Assembly (NCBI RefSeq): GCF_024139115.2
Contig: NC_085140.1
Coordinates: 98,158,988-98,222,987 of the forward strand
Length of the DNA: 64,000 nt
Direction of reading: 5' to 3'
Source: Armigeres subalbatus
Taxonomy: Eukaryota; Arthropoda; Insecta; Diptera; Culicidae
Position 1 is the first letter of the stretch, and each line of letters begins with the position of its first letter. Shown here piece after piece: positions 35,311 through 46,740 of the stretch. Under the pieces are notes generated by a model. That model was not told the DNA's origin. It did no database searches and worked only from the letters and a program-made list of their open reading frames with translations. The position numbers were made by a program, and so were the translations under genes.

Positions 35311-38300
35311 GCACAATGGGGAAATCCTATTTCAAAGGTGGAAAAAATTGATAACTTTCTTCACGAACAACTTACAGAAGAGATCAAGAGCTTATTCGAA
35401 AGGGAATTTTGCAAAGAATTCAGTGAGTGCTGTTTCATGGACGTGGAACGCTTCTGTATGTTGTTATTGAGCTCGTTTTGCCCTAATGCCCCATATATCG
35501 CGAGTTTCCAAACTATTTGTCATTTTATCTTTAAGACATTGTTCTAAAATTGTGTTTATCTCTTCACTGTGGATCCACAGAAGGGCACTAAATATATTTT
35601 GTTGGTAAAAGTTGGAAATTTAAGGGATTTTGGGGTCAAATACGCATCAAAGTGCATTTTATGTGAAATTTTTATGTATTCTGTAAGAAATAGTAATATT
35701 TACAGATAAGTGTTGATATTATTGTCTCAAAGTGTTGAACAGATATTGACAAATGTTTACCGAACCAAAATTAATGAAATAAATCGTTTCACAGATGTTT
35801 TAATTGGTTATTTATGGAGTAAAAAACGATTTTTAAAAACTTTTGAATAGCACCGATGCCAAACATTTCCAAACCATACCCGATAGCACAACTAGACAAG
35901 AATAGTCATATGTTATGAGTCTTGATGTGATCATAGATAGGAGGTGATGGGAGATACTCTTTTTTCTTACCTTTTTGCTCAAATTCCCCTATGAAATAAT
36001 ATAGCTCAATGATTCTGAGGAAGGAAATGTTGTAATGGTAATTTAATTGATATTTTCCAATGATATAATGAAAATAACTAATAATCATATAAATCATTAA
36101 AAATATTGAATTATAGGGGATTTAGGGGTCATACAGCTCATTCAATGTAACTTTTTATACAAAATACTATAACTTTTCTCACGAGCGACTCACAGATAAG
36201 GTTAAGGGCTTATTCGGAAGTGAATTTTCGAAGAAATTCAGTGAGAGATGTTTCATAGACGTGAGACACTTCTGTGTGTAGTTATTAGCTCGTTTTGCCC
36301 CAATGTCCCATACATCACAGTTTATCATATTTTTCTTGCTTGTATCTTCCAAGTATTGTACTGTACTATAGATGTGTTCTCCTCTTCATTATAGATCCAT
36401 AGAAAAGCACTATACATGATTTGTTGGTAAAAGTTGGAAATTTAAGGGATTTTGGGGTCAAATAAGTATTAAATTTCACTTTACGTGAATTTTTCATGAA
36501 TTCTGTGAAAATTAATAAAAATATTATTGTTCTCCCAGAATGTTCTACAGACATTGATAAATGTTTGCGAAACAATTACTATTGAAGTAAATAATTTCGC
36601 AAGCGTTTTGTGTTTTATTGTGTAAAGCCTGATTTTTTAAATGCTTCTGAAAAGTGCCGATGCCAATCATTCCCAAACCACACCCGTTTGCACAACTAGA
36701 TAAGAGTAAATATATTAGTCGATGTCATAATAGATAGGAATAGGAAATATTCTTTTCTCATGACGTTTCACCCAAATTCCCCTTATGAAATAATATAGCT
36801 CAATGATTCTGAGTAAGAAATGATGGAGTAACATTGATTCAATTATAATTTGTCAATGATACTATAAAAATAACAAATATTCGTAGATTTCATTGGAGAA
36901 AAAAAATCCAAGGGTTCAGGGCTCAGAACCTTTTTTTTTAATGCAGAATTAATCAATTTTTTCACGTATTTATCCCAAAATGCCTTAAAAATCCATTTTT
37001 AATGTAATATATGGATATTTGTTTTTTTTATGGTATCAATTTCTGTTAAAAAAAATTATGACAATAATATCAACTATTATCTGTAAATATCTGAATAATC
37101 AATAGGCAGTAGATTTCGTTAAAATTAACCATATGTAGAGCTACATCAATGCTTACAAGTTTTTAAATCACCGTATTTTAACCCTAAATGATCATTCGAT
37201 GTAATATAGTGTAAATGATTTCTTGGGTATTATTATTTTTTACAGAATACATAAAAAATTCACATAGATGCACTTTGATGATTATTTGACCCCAAAATCC
37301 CTTAAATTTCCAACAAAATATGTATAGTGCTATGTATGGATCTACAATGGATCTACAATGAAGAGGAAAACAGAATTTCAGTGTAATTTTTGAAAGATAA
37401 AAGTACCAAAATATGAAAAATTTTGATGTATGGGACATTGGGGCAAAACCAGCTCAATAACTACATACAGAAGTGTCTCATGTCTATAAAACGCAACTCA
37501 TTGAATTTCTAGGAAAATTCGCTTCCGAATAAGCCCTTAACCTTATCTGTGAGTCGCTCGTGATAAAAGTTATAGTATTTTGTATAAAAAGTTACATTAA
37601 ATGAGCTGTATGACCCCTAAATCCCCTATAATTCAATATTTTTAATGATTTATATGATTATTAGTTATTTTCATTATATCATTGGAAAATATCAATTAAA
37701 TTACCATTACAACATCATTTCCTTCCTCAGAATCATTGAGCTATATTATTTCATAGGGGAATTTGAGCAAAAAGGTAAGAAAAAAGAGTATCTCCCATCA
37801 CCTCCTATCTATGATCACATCAAGACTCATAACATATGACTATTCTTGTCTAGTTGTGCTATCGGGTATGGTTTGGAAATGTTTGGCATCGGTGCTATTC
37901 AAAAGTTTTTAAAAATCGTTTTTTACTCAATAAATAACCAAATAAAACATTTGTGAAACGATTTATTTCATTAATTTTTGTTCAGCAAACATTTGTCAAT
38001 ATCTGTTCAACACTTTGAGACAATAATATCAACACTTATCTGTAAATATTACTATTTTTTACACAATACATGAAAATTTCACATAAAATGCACTTTGATA
38101 CGTATTTGACCCCAAAATCCCTTAAATTTCTAATTTTTACCAACAAAATATATTTAGTGCCCTTCTGTGGATCCACAGTGAAGAGATAAACATAATTTTA
38201 GAACAATGTCTTAAAGATAAAATGACAAATAGTTTGGAAACTCGCGATATATGGGGCATTAGGGCAAAACGAGCTCAATAACAACATACAGAAACGTTCC

Positions 38301-38434
38301 ACGTCCATGAAACAGCACTCACTGAATTCTTTGCAAAATTCCCTTTCGAATAAGCTCTTGATCTCTTCTGTAAGTTGTTCATGAAGAAAGTTATCAATTT
38401 TTTCCACCTTTGAAATCGGATTTCCCCATTGTGC
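35311..38434. mobile_element. 3.1-kb giant palindrome (foldback element) with internally duplicated arms
   Basis: The left arm (from GCACAATGGGG at 35311) and the right arm (ending CCCCATTGTGC at 38434) are reverse complements over more than 1 kb with few differences. For example the region at 35906-36097 reappears inverted at 37645-37839. Each arm contains two diverged copies of a ~0.8-kb unit sharing TTAAGGGATTTTGGGGTCAA, so the order is A1-A2-spacer-A2'-A1'. ATC flanks both ends (35308-35310, 38435-38437) and could be a 3-bp duplication. Small frames shared by both arms are not recognisable proteins. Confidence 0.8.
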
Positions 38435-38666
38435 ATCGGAGAGAGGTACTGAGAAGTGAAAATTTTAGTTGTACAATAGTTTAGTATTTAGAGCTTAATT
38501 CAAATTTTGGAAATAGTAGGTCCACAAAATTTTCTAGGAACATTCCTTGATAAATTCCAAAGAGATTGTCAGTTGGGATAAGCGAAATTCGTTCCCAATT
38601 CCGAGTTATAGACATTCTAGTATGAAAATAGCGCTCTACCGCGAAAGAGCTTCCCTCAGACCTTAA

Positions 38667-39352
38667 CAAATGACGTGCCTTCGTATTTCACGACTAATAT
38701 TGTTATCAGCCGTTAGCAAGGATCCAAGGTAGACGAATTCCTCGACCACCTCGGAGGTATCCCCGTCTATCGTAACACTGCTTCTCAGGCGGGCCCTGTC
38801 GCGCTCGTTTCCGCCCACAAGCATGTACTTTGTCTTTGACGCATTCACCACCAGTCCAACTTTTATTGCTTCACGTTTCAGGCGGGTGTACGGTTCTGCC
38901 ACCTTTGCAAATGTTCGGCCGACAATGTCCATGTCATCCGCGAAACAAATAAATTGACTGGATCAGTTGAAAATCGTACCCCGGCTGTTAAACCCGGCTC
39001 TCCGCATGACACCTTCTAGCGCAATGTTGAACAACACTGGAGTGTTCGCCCGAAATCTTCACACAGTTTTGCACACCATCCACCGTTGCTTTGATCAGTC
39101 TGGTAAGCTTCCCAGGGAAGCTGTTCTCGTCCATAATTTTCCATAGCTTTATGCGATCTATACTGTCGTATGCCGCCTTGAAATCAATGAACAGATGGTA
39201 CGTTGGGACCTGGTATTCACGGCGTTTTTGAAGGATTTGCCGTACAGTAAATATCTGGTCCGTTGTCGAGCGGCCGTCAACGAAGCCAGCTTGATAACTT
39301 CCCACGAACTCATTCACTAATGGTGACAGACGTCGGAAGATGATCTGGGATA
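38667..39352 (-). mobile_element. RTE-family LINE, RT palm/thumb region (minus strand), upstream half of the split copy
   Basis: The minus strand encodes YQAGFVDGRSTTDQIFTV, then HLFIDFKAAYDSIDR, which contains the motif A Asp. Just downstream, FADDMDIVGRTF has an intact FADD catalytic motif, followed by KTKYMLVGGNERDRAR and EFVYLGSLLTADN. The copy is truncated at its 5' end near 39352 (at the [19 protein letters not shown] site). A frameshift separates the two open frames. It continues at 32074. Confidence 0.85.
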
Positions 39353-39429
39353 TCGAAGGTAGGCAAAGGGAAAATTTCGTCCAACTATTAGTATCGCATT
39401 ACATTATTTTTTGAATTGTTTACTACAGA

Positions 39430-39735
39430 GACATAACCATCGTACGCACTTTGACATCTGAAGGACGTTCCGACCGAAAAGAGTTCTCCGCCGCACCAAC
39501 GGACTACTTATCTACAAAATGCTTATGATAATCCTCTATGGTCACAAGACCTGGGCAATGCTCGTGGAGGAGGAACAACGCGCACTTGGAGTCTTCAAAA
39601 GAAAAGTGTTGCGTACCATCTATCATCTATATGGATTGGTGTAGATGGAACACAAAATGCTACAGTTGTAGGATGAACCATCCATCGGTTAAACCTCGAA
39701 AATCGTACGACTGCTGTAAGCCGGGTAATCAGCAC
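39430..39735 (+). mobile_element. Short RTE-family LINE 3' fragment
   Basis: The plus strand encodes YKMLMIILYGHKTWAML, then EEEQRALGVFKRKVLRTIY, the conserved C-terminal region seen in the other RTE copies. Both ends are truncated and stops interrupt it. It lies just upstream of the split minus-strand RTE copy and in opposite orientation. Confidence 0.65.
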
Positions 39736-39739
39736 ATTC

Positions 39740-42700
39740 AAATAATCACATAAGATTAAACCATGTTTTCAATACTCTTTTTATTATATCCCAACAAACA
39801 ATCTATTGTAGATTCTAGAGCCAGGGTTGAAAACAAATAAAGATTTTTAGTTCCCATCTTTTCTTTCGTGCAGATCGACAAATCCATTTGATCGGCTCTA
39901 AAACTGATTAATTCTCTTTTAATGGAAGAACTTACCACCTCCACAAGTAGTCTGCTAAGCTGTTTTGTGTAGTTACGGTATAAAGCAGATGACCAGTTCG
40001 TGTAGGAGCAGCGATGATAGGATTTGTCTGACTACAATCACCATATCTCTTGCTGCGCGGAGAACAACCATCCGATCGAACATTTTATTGGCCACATGTG
40101 CGCGCGATGATCGCGGATGACTGTTCGGCGAATCAGAGTTCAACTGCTTCTGTAGACGGTTTCGCTAGAATACAAACAGAGAGTTTTCCTTCCTTTTTCT
40201 GCTTCAAGATATTACGATTCCTCTGAATACATGCCTGCTCGCATTTTAATGTTTTTTCAACACATCTAACAATTATTGACCTTCAGTCTTACGAAGTCTC
40301 CCACAACATACTCTACGCATTTCTTACAACTGTTAACTTATAGTACGCACTTGCTTCGAAATACAAATATACCACAAACAAAAAAAATCAGCGAACCGCC
40401 CAGAAACGTGATCACAGTGAGAGTCAGCACACGCAATTTAAGAGGAAGCAGCGCCAATAAAAATTTCCTAGCACCCTCGTAGAATAAACAACACTCTATA
40501 CAGCAGCACCCCGGGGGAGCCAAAGACGTTTTTGTCGGTCTGTTCGATTCGGACGGGATGGGATCGGTTCGCAAACACACGCACTGCCACTTGGTGGGAG
40601 TCCCGGTCCCAGCAGCGGAAGAAAATTAATGGCTTCGGACATTCGACCTTGATGTAATGCTTTATTTATTGCAAACAGCTGGACAGCAGCGTCGTCCCGT
40701 TGTCCGTCTGCCTTATCCGCGTTCAGTCTGCTCAAGAGGTTGTTCATCGCGGAACGATCGCAGACCATACGCACGCCACGTTTTATGGCTTGGGCACTCA
40801 TTTCACTTTCGGCTGCGTGTAAACTTCCCATAAAATGTTCGGGGCATTGGGTTGTGTGTGCGAGACGGCCTGTCTGAAGCGGCCTGATCTTTTCTACTTG
40901 TTTACAATTCGAAAGATTATTGAGGTGTGTTTTTTGTTGTATCCAATATTGACGGAGCGTGATGAACTCACGGACCGACCCGGCAGACATCTCACGTGTG
41001 CCTAATTTCGAATGTTTATGCCCCAAGACCCGGGAAATGATGAGAGTGCGGAATACACAAACGAGCTCTCTAATAATGCACCACCAGGAAGGCGCGAAGG
41101 TTTACATGATATTGGAGTGACGCTAAATGGATGGTGATTGATATCTGGGTTTTGTTTGGGCATGTGGAACTGTAAATATTAACGTGTTTAGAAGATGCTG
41201 ATGAGTGAACCTTTTCTTTATTCCAGTTCAGGTAATATGAAGAAAGATTAAACCGGTCGTTGGGAAGATAAAATTCATCGTCTCCGACTAGAGGTCACGC
41301 AGAATTGAATAAGAAATAGAACATCGCATTAAATTTGACATTTTTTACAAGGGACCGAACATTGATTATGTGAACACTTAATCCGTCATTTTCTTACTGT
41401 CCACATAAATAGAAAATATTTTGTATGATAAAAAATCTAACACTCCCTAATACTCATAGACATGCAGTTAACACCATTCGATGCATGCATATCTATAAAT
41501 TTATGCAAGCACAATAATATTCTTTGTCCAGATTAGTCTAGAAAATATCCAACATCAAAGTATCCACGACTGCACCAAGTGTCGAACCCTCCACCGTGTC
41601 TTTACCGAACAGGCTTTCTGATATACATACATACAACATCACATAATATCATGATACTGTGCACCAATTAGAACCATATTGATTTATACAAATAAAGATG
41701 TAACCCTTTGGTAAGCAATTATTATTTTAATCGCCTACATCAGACCATTTAACGTTCTTTTCTGCAAATCCAAATATGAATCATTTCGAAATCACCATAA
41801 ATATAAACTTCTTCGCTGCAATGCAGCGACTCGAGTTGCAACTAGAAACATGCCGCCACTGTTTACGAGACCCCAAAACCCATCGAACCAAACCCACTCG
41901 GACGCCACCCGCCAGTAAACATCCAAACAAACGGTTCGCGTGAACATGCTTAAATATTGTTTCTCACGAAAAGTCGGTTCTCACCTCAAATTAAGCGTGG
42001 TTCACCGTTTTCTGGTTTGGTTTTTCGTCGGTCGACGAGTGCGTGGTGGCGGCTTAGGTCGGTAGCCAGACCGAATGGAAATATAAATAATAAATGCAAT
42101 CCTTCAACAGCCGCCACAGTAGTGGAGGATGATCCAATATGCACCACTCAAGCTCAACTCAAGATGAGTCTGTGACCATGCTTCTCCATGTTTTTTACAT
42201 TCGCCATTAGTATGCTCAACCCGACTTTTGAGATTAGTCATAGTTGTTTAGACTTGATCTGTCTCACTAATTACTCTTGCTTGGCAAGCACTGTGACTAT
42301 AGTTTCTGTTCATAGTGAGAACATTTCCCATCAAAGTAGATCCTTTACAACGCCAAAAATCTCACTCACTGACTACGAATTGGAAATCGTACAACTTTGC
42401 TCGTAATGTTATCCTACAGTTTCCATTTTTCTTATTTAATTTGCATTACAGATATTCGTCAAATTGATAAACTGACTACTTTAATCTACTTTCCCCAACA
42501 GAGCAGCTTAGAACCGTTTGCAGCTCCAATTGCATAAGCCGGCCAGCGACTTGCACCAATTGACGTAAGCAGGCCGTAGCAGCACGATGCGATGGCTGCG
42601 GCGGCAGCAGTCATTCCGCATAAGGTTCATGTCAATTAAGCATTGCTTAATTACTTCCAACAATGTGAAGGCGCTGCACGGTTTACGGTAGTAAATATAG

Positions 42701-43280
42701 GAACGAAAGTGACTTCAGCTACTTCATAGATGGGAACGGCAAAACGTGCTCGTCATCTCAATTTTGCACAGTTTCCGCCATCACCAATCGCGATCACCGA
42801 ATGGTCAGTGACCTAAAGCGAGCGCGGAAACTCTGAAAACTCCTGTCGTCAGCACGGCCACACGCGGTCATAGATCATAAAACCCCTCCACTCTTACGTT
42901 CCCCGCTCGCATGCCAAGCAGTTCTGATATTCTCATTTGTACGCCCACTCGAAAACACTAATCAGCATCTGTGGGATGTTCCTCTGACTTGGCCCAAACT
43001 GAATATTACCTCTTCGAGCCAATATTTTACTTTTAATTGTTTCGGAGAGGTTCGCACATTTGTGTCTTCGAAACGATCCACATTTTTAGAACTAGTGGCG
43101 TTTTCGTTGGGGATAAATTTTGCACACACTTATTTTGCCTTTATGTGTAATTAAAACGGAATTTCAACCAGTGAGTGTATTTTTTTTATTAGAAGCATAA
43201 CTACTAGAATTCTAGTGGCGCTGTAGCAACTTTAAGCATTTCGACAAGCTCAACTTAGATGTTTATTAGGCGACGCATTG
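39740..43280. other. About 3.5 kb with no recognised element
   Basis: AT-rich and GC-richer patches alternate. GC-richer parts lie around 40500-41000, 41820-42070 and 42530-42960; the last contains AAAACCCC near 42880 and many CpG. One could be a host exon or promoter region, but I found no supporting motif set. Confidence 0.35.
40496..41026 (-). CDS. Hypothetical 176-codon open frame, unrecognised
   Basis: This is the longest open frame outside recognisable repeats. It opens at a Met (MGHKHSKLGTREMSAGSV) and ends with a Pro/Arg-rich tail (IPSRPNRTDRQKRLW). It has no signal peptide, membrane segment or catalytic motif that I recognise. Its surroundings are not obviously repetitive, so it might be an exon, but chance is equally plausible in a GC-richer patch of this size. 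Splice context was not convincing. Confidence 0.2.
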   Translation of the reverse strand: MGHKHSKLGTREMSAGSVREFITLRQYWIQQKTHLNNLSNCKQVEKIRPLQTGRLAHTTQCPEHFMGSLHAAESEMSAQAIKRGVRMVCDRSAMNNLLSRLNADKADGQRDDAAVQLFAINKALHQGRMSEAINFLPLLGPGLPPSGSACVCEPIPSRPNRTDRQKRLWLPRGAAV

Positions 43281-43286
43281 TAGTGT

Positions 43287-44829
43287 ATGTTTGATTTCAT
43301 CACCAACATCGACAATTCTAGTATTCAAATGCGAATTAGGCATCCTAGACACTCCAATAGCTCCCAGCAATTCGGCCAGTTTTCTGACCCTCTCTCTGAG
43401 CCTAGAACATCCTATTCTGATCATGCACGAGTTTCCCGTCGATTATGGCACCTCTCCGGTTCCATTCGTGGAACAACAACCCAACACATCACCTGGTTTC
43501 TCCCCTCTGACTAGCACAACACGAGTGGGACATCAAACGATTCGCCCCTAGCTTCCACTGGTAGCACGCTTGCTCCCTTTCCTACCCCCACTCTTCCGCT
43601 GGAGGTCAATATCTGTCTCCAGTGGAACATCAACGGCTTCTGTAACCTTCCCAAACTAGAACTGCTCACGCAGGACAGCTCGACGCGGGTTATTGGCCTT
43701 CAGGAGGTCAATCGGCTTATACTCGACTCCAAAGACCGCTCCCTTGGAGGGAAGTATAAGTGGACTGTCAAGGTAGGTTCGAATATCCGGCGTTCGGTGG
43801 CGATAGGAGTCCTTCGGGATATTCCGCACTTCAGCTCAACAAAGACTTTCCAGCTGTCGGAGTCCGTCTCCGAGGTAGTTACCATGTCAGCGTGGTAAAT
43901 CTCTACTTACTCTTTGGTTCTCTACCAGGCATCGAGAGAAAGGTAAGCAATATCATTAACAACTCCCCGCCCCTATCCTCTTTATGGGGGATATGAACGC
44001 GCATCGGCCAGCCTGGGGTGACCCCAGGTCTGGTCCCCGTGGTATAGCTCTTATCCTGAGTTTCAGCAGACCATCACCAGCAGATCTTCGGCACTCTCCA
44101 ACTTTCGAGTTGCCCGGTTTCACAAAACGCCAATTTTAGTTATCCGTTTTCCACTGTCCTTCGCCCTCTCAAGGAGTTTACGGAAAATAGACAGGTCTCG
44201 ATAAGATTGGTTATGCCATAATAAAAAATCTTCCTCCGCCAAAATTTGATTTTTGGAGTTGATCAACCAAGCATGGTCGGATCAAGTCTTTTGGGAAAAG
44301 TGGCAAAAAAGCCTCGTTGTACCCATCATCAAGAACAAAATATTCTCCCGAGATGTCACAAAATACCGGCCCATTTCACTGACCTCTTGTGTATCCAGGG
44401 TTGTAGAGAGTTTGATGAATCGGCGGCTGAGAAGCAAATTAGATTAGATGTAGGTTCGGTTTTTGCCCGGGATATGGCACGGGCACTTACTTTGCATACC
44501 CGGGAGATATACTGCAGCACGCCTACAACGACGGGAAGCATCTCCCCAAGGCCATCAATAGGTCTTGGACCCCCTTCGTCCTTCAACAGTTAAAAGAGTG
44601 GAGATTTCCCGGCAACCTTCTTGCTTTTATCCGGGATTTCCTCATTTCGAATTCTTGTCAAGGCCGAAAAGGTCCTCGAACTATGATTGGCAATCACAGT
44701 TGAAGGACCATTCCAGAGAAAACCAGAGTTTCATAGGGCTCCGTTCTAGCCGTCATGTTGACATGAAAACCATCAAAAACGTAGAAAGCCACGTCTACAG
44801 GTGCATGCATCAGCTATCCGGACCGAGCC
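43287..44829 (+). pseudogene. RNase H-bearing LINE (I/Loa-like), endonuclease and partial RT
   Basis: Near 43600 the plus strand encodes NICLQWNINGF then VIGLQEVNRL, the N-terminal signature of a LINE apurinic-type endonuclease (catalytic Asn and Glu). At 44246-44447 the frame has KSLVVPIIKNK then YRPISLTSCVSRVVE, the RT fingers. Further on, SWTPFVLQQLKEWRFPGNLL is a later RT segment. Much of the endonuclease and RT is deleted or frameshifted. The element is interrupted at 44830 by a TTAA-flanked MITE and resumes at 45465. Confidence 0.7.
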
Positions 44830-44833
44830 TTAA

Positions 44834-45460
44834 CCCTTTATAAGGCAGTGGCAACTATATTGCCACCAACAAATTATTTTTTTCTATTTATTAACAAGAG
44901 CTCTACTTATTATTTCTGAGTCGCATAATTACATAAGTCGCTTTATTAGCTTCCTAGTAACACCCCAGATAAATTTGAACCATAAAAAAATGAAATGTCA
45001 ATTTGAGAACAGTTTTTTTTACGAACAGATCGTAAGTTTCTAGTGGAAGAAGGATTTTCAGTTATAATTTGTTCAAAAAACGACAAAGATATATTTTTTC
45101 CCGTTGGTATTAATTATTTTGAATCTCTTGTGTTAGATTATTACGTGATTAGTGGAACGAAAACGCATTTTTTTTAAATTTATGAATTTTTAAATTTAGG
45201 ACTATTTACCAAAAAATGTAACGCGCCTTGATTTGACTGGTTTAACGCAAAACATAATTTTTAAAAATCTTTTATTCATTTTTTTGTTACCTGTTTTCCC
45301 GCTTGCCGGGAAGTGGCAACTATATTGTCACCAATTTTTCAATGTTTCTGAACTGTTTAATGTATAACGAACATACATTTGAGTTTAATACCATGTCAAC
45401 ATTGTGTCCTATTGTTGTTTTTGTTAATTTATTGTTTAGATTCGTCTGCCTTATAAAGGG
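44834..45460. mobile_element. piggyBac-like MITE with TTAA duplication
   Basis: The ends are CCCTTTATAAGGCAG (44834) and CTGCCTTATAAAGGG (45460), perfect inverted repeats. TTAA is duplicated at 44830-44833 and 45461-45464. A GTGGCAACTATATTG motif occurs near both ends, in the same orientation (about 44849 and 45313). TTAA targets with CCC termini are the piggyBac hallmark. The 627-bp interior has no transposase and is AT-rich. It splits the RNase H-bearing LINE. Confidence 0.85.
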
Positions 45461-45464
45461 TTAA

Positions 45465-46740
45465 GTTGGGAAACCAGCCCATCCTTAACAAAAAATATGA
45501 AAGTTTTTGAAGTCTCGAAAGTTTTTGAAGTCTCGAAGTCTCTGAAGCGACGAAAGCGCCAAATTACAACATGCATGTTTTCTATTTTTCTGTTGAAGAA
45601 CTCGATGTGTACTACTCGATAACATAATTTTTGGGAAACTGCGTATACGTCATTTTTTTTTCAGATTACGGCAGTACGGTAAAGAAGCGAGGAAGCTATT
45701 ACTGATAGCCGCCTATTCTACGGCTTGGAACTGACCTTTATCGCCCACCGTAGCCTCATCGAAACTTTGTCGCCGACTTTCAATACCTACGTTCGAGCCG
45801 CATCAGGATGCGCCTCTGCCGAGGCAGGCATCTTGCCTTTTCGCCACCGTGCGCTGGTGACTATCAGCGACAAAGCCGCCTCATTCACTGCAGCCACATC
45901 CGGAAAATACAGTATCCCTTTCCTCATTGAAGGGGACCGGATTACGCGCACGATGGCCGACGTCGGTCTCCCCAAGTTGCGCGAGTCCTCCTCATCAGCC
46001 TCTAAAAATAGCTCCGTAGCTAGCAACTTCTGCAGGGGTGACAATTCCGTGGCTCTTAGAAGGTCTGTGGCCGAGTTCCTTAACAGAGATTTCCACAACC
46101 ACGAAGACAGGTGTACGGATAACTCGGTTTCGAGCTGTAGAGTCGGCATCAATGTCTCAGACAGCTTCCCTGATATTAGCAGCATCTTCGCGGCCGAAGC
46201 AGCCGCGGCACTCATCGCCGCCACCTAACCGTCCAGGAAATCCATCCTTGTCCTATTTGATTCTGCCAGCGTTATTTCCGCACTCCAGAGCAACAAGCCT
46301 AAGCACCCCTGGATCCAAAACATCACAGCAGATATCCTTGCCGAAGTCGGACATCAGGGCCAGCGTTCCAGGCCATCCGTCCCTCTGATTAACGTCTAAA
46401 TTTGGATAAGGAAACTCGTAAAACGAAACTGGGAAAGTTCCTGGATAGAGACCACGTCCGGATAACTTCGGAAAATTAAGGGGACCACATCAGCATGGAC
46501 AGAGTTACCCAACCTGAAAGAGCAGCAAATCATCTCCTGGCTCCGAACCGGCCACTTGCGGCTCTCGCATAACTTCGGCAGAAACACTTTGTCTGCCGAT
46601 GTCCAAAATATCAGTTTCCTAGAGACATTAGGGACGCTCTATCCGACGATGCTGCCAGCATCATCGCCCTCATCTGTTTCCTAAAAGATGGGGGCCTATA
46701 CAAACAAATTTAACCCAAATGGCCTTTCGGGTATCTATAG
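45465..46740 (+). pseudogene. RNase H-bearing LINE (I/Loa-like), RNase H and C-terminal part
   Basis: The frame at 45725-46228 ends in IFAAEAAAALIAAT, the RNase H segment with the catalytic Glu. The next frame has ILVLFDSASVISALQ with a following catalytic Asp. Downstream ISWLRTGHLRLSHNF (about 46535-46580) is the C-terminal region before the zinc-finger-like end. RNase H in ORF2 is found in the I and Loa groups, not in jockey or R1. Frameshifts are numerous. Confidence 0.7.

Larger units (their letters stand above)
32079..38662. mobile_element. 6.58-kb composite TIR element flanked by TTAA, carrying two foldbacks
   Basis: The left end GGTCTGAGGGAAG (32079) matches the right end in reverse complement (38662) over 13 bp. 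TTAA flanks both sides (32075-32078 and 38663-38666). Joining the outer flanks restores a continuous RTE reading (ISREIRRHVIC before the insert; RSKKIRHRTKC after it), as seen uninterrupted near 49.27 kb. The interior has a minisatellite foldback (32.48-34.95 kb) and a giant palindrome (35311-38434), with no transposase. TTAA suggests a piggyBac-type target, although the terminus does not begin with CCC. Confidence 0.75.

Noticed and set aside
35236..35547. 103-codon frame repeated inverted at 38198-38407, as a conserved small protein
   Set aside because: The conservation is explained by the near-perfect palindrome at DNA level. The flanking non-coding DNA is equally conserved.
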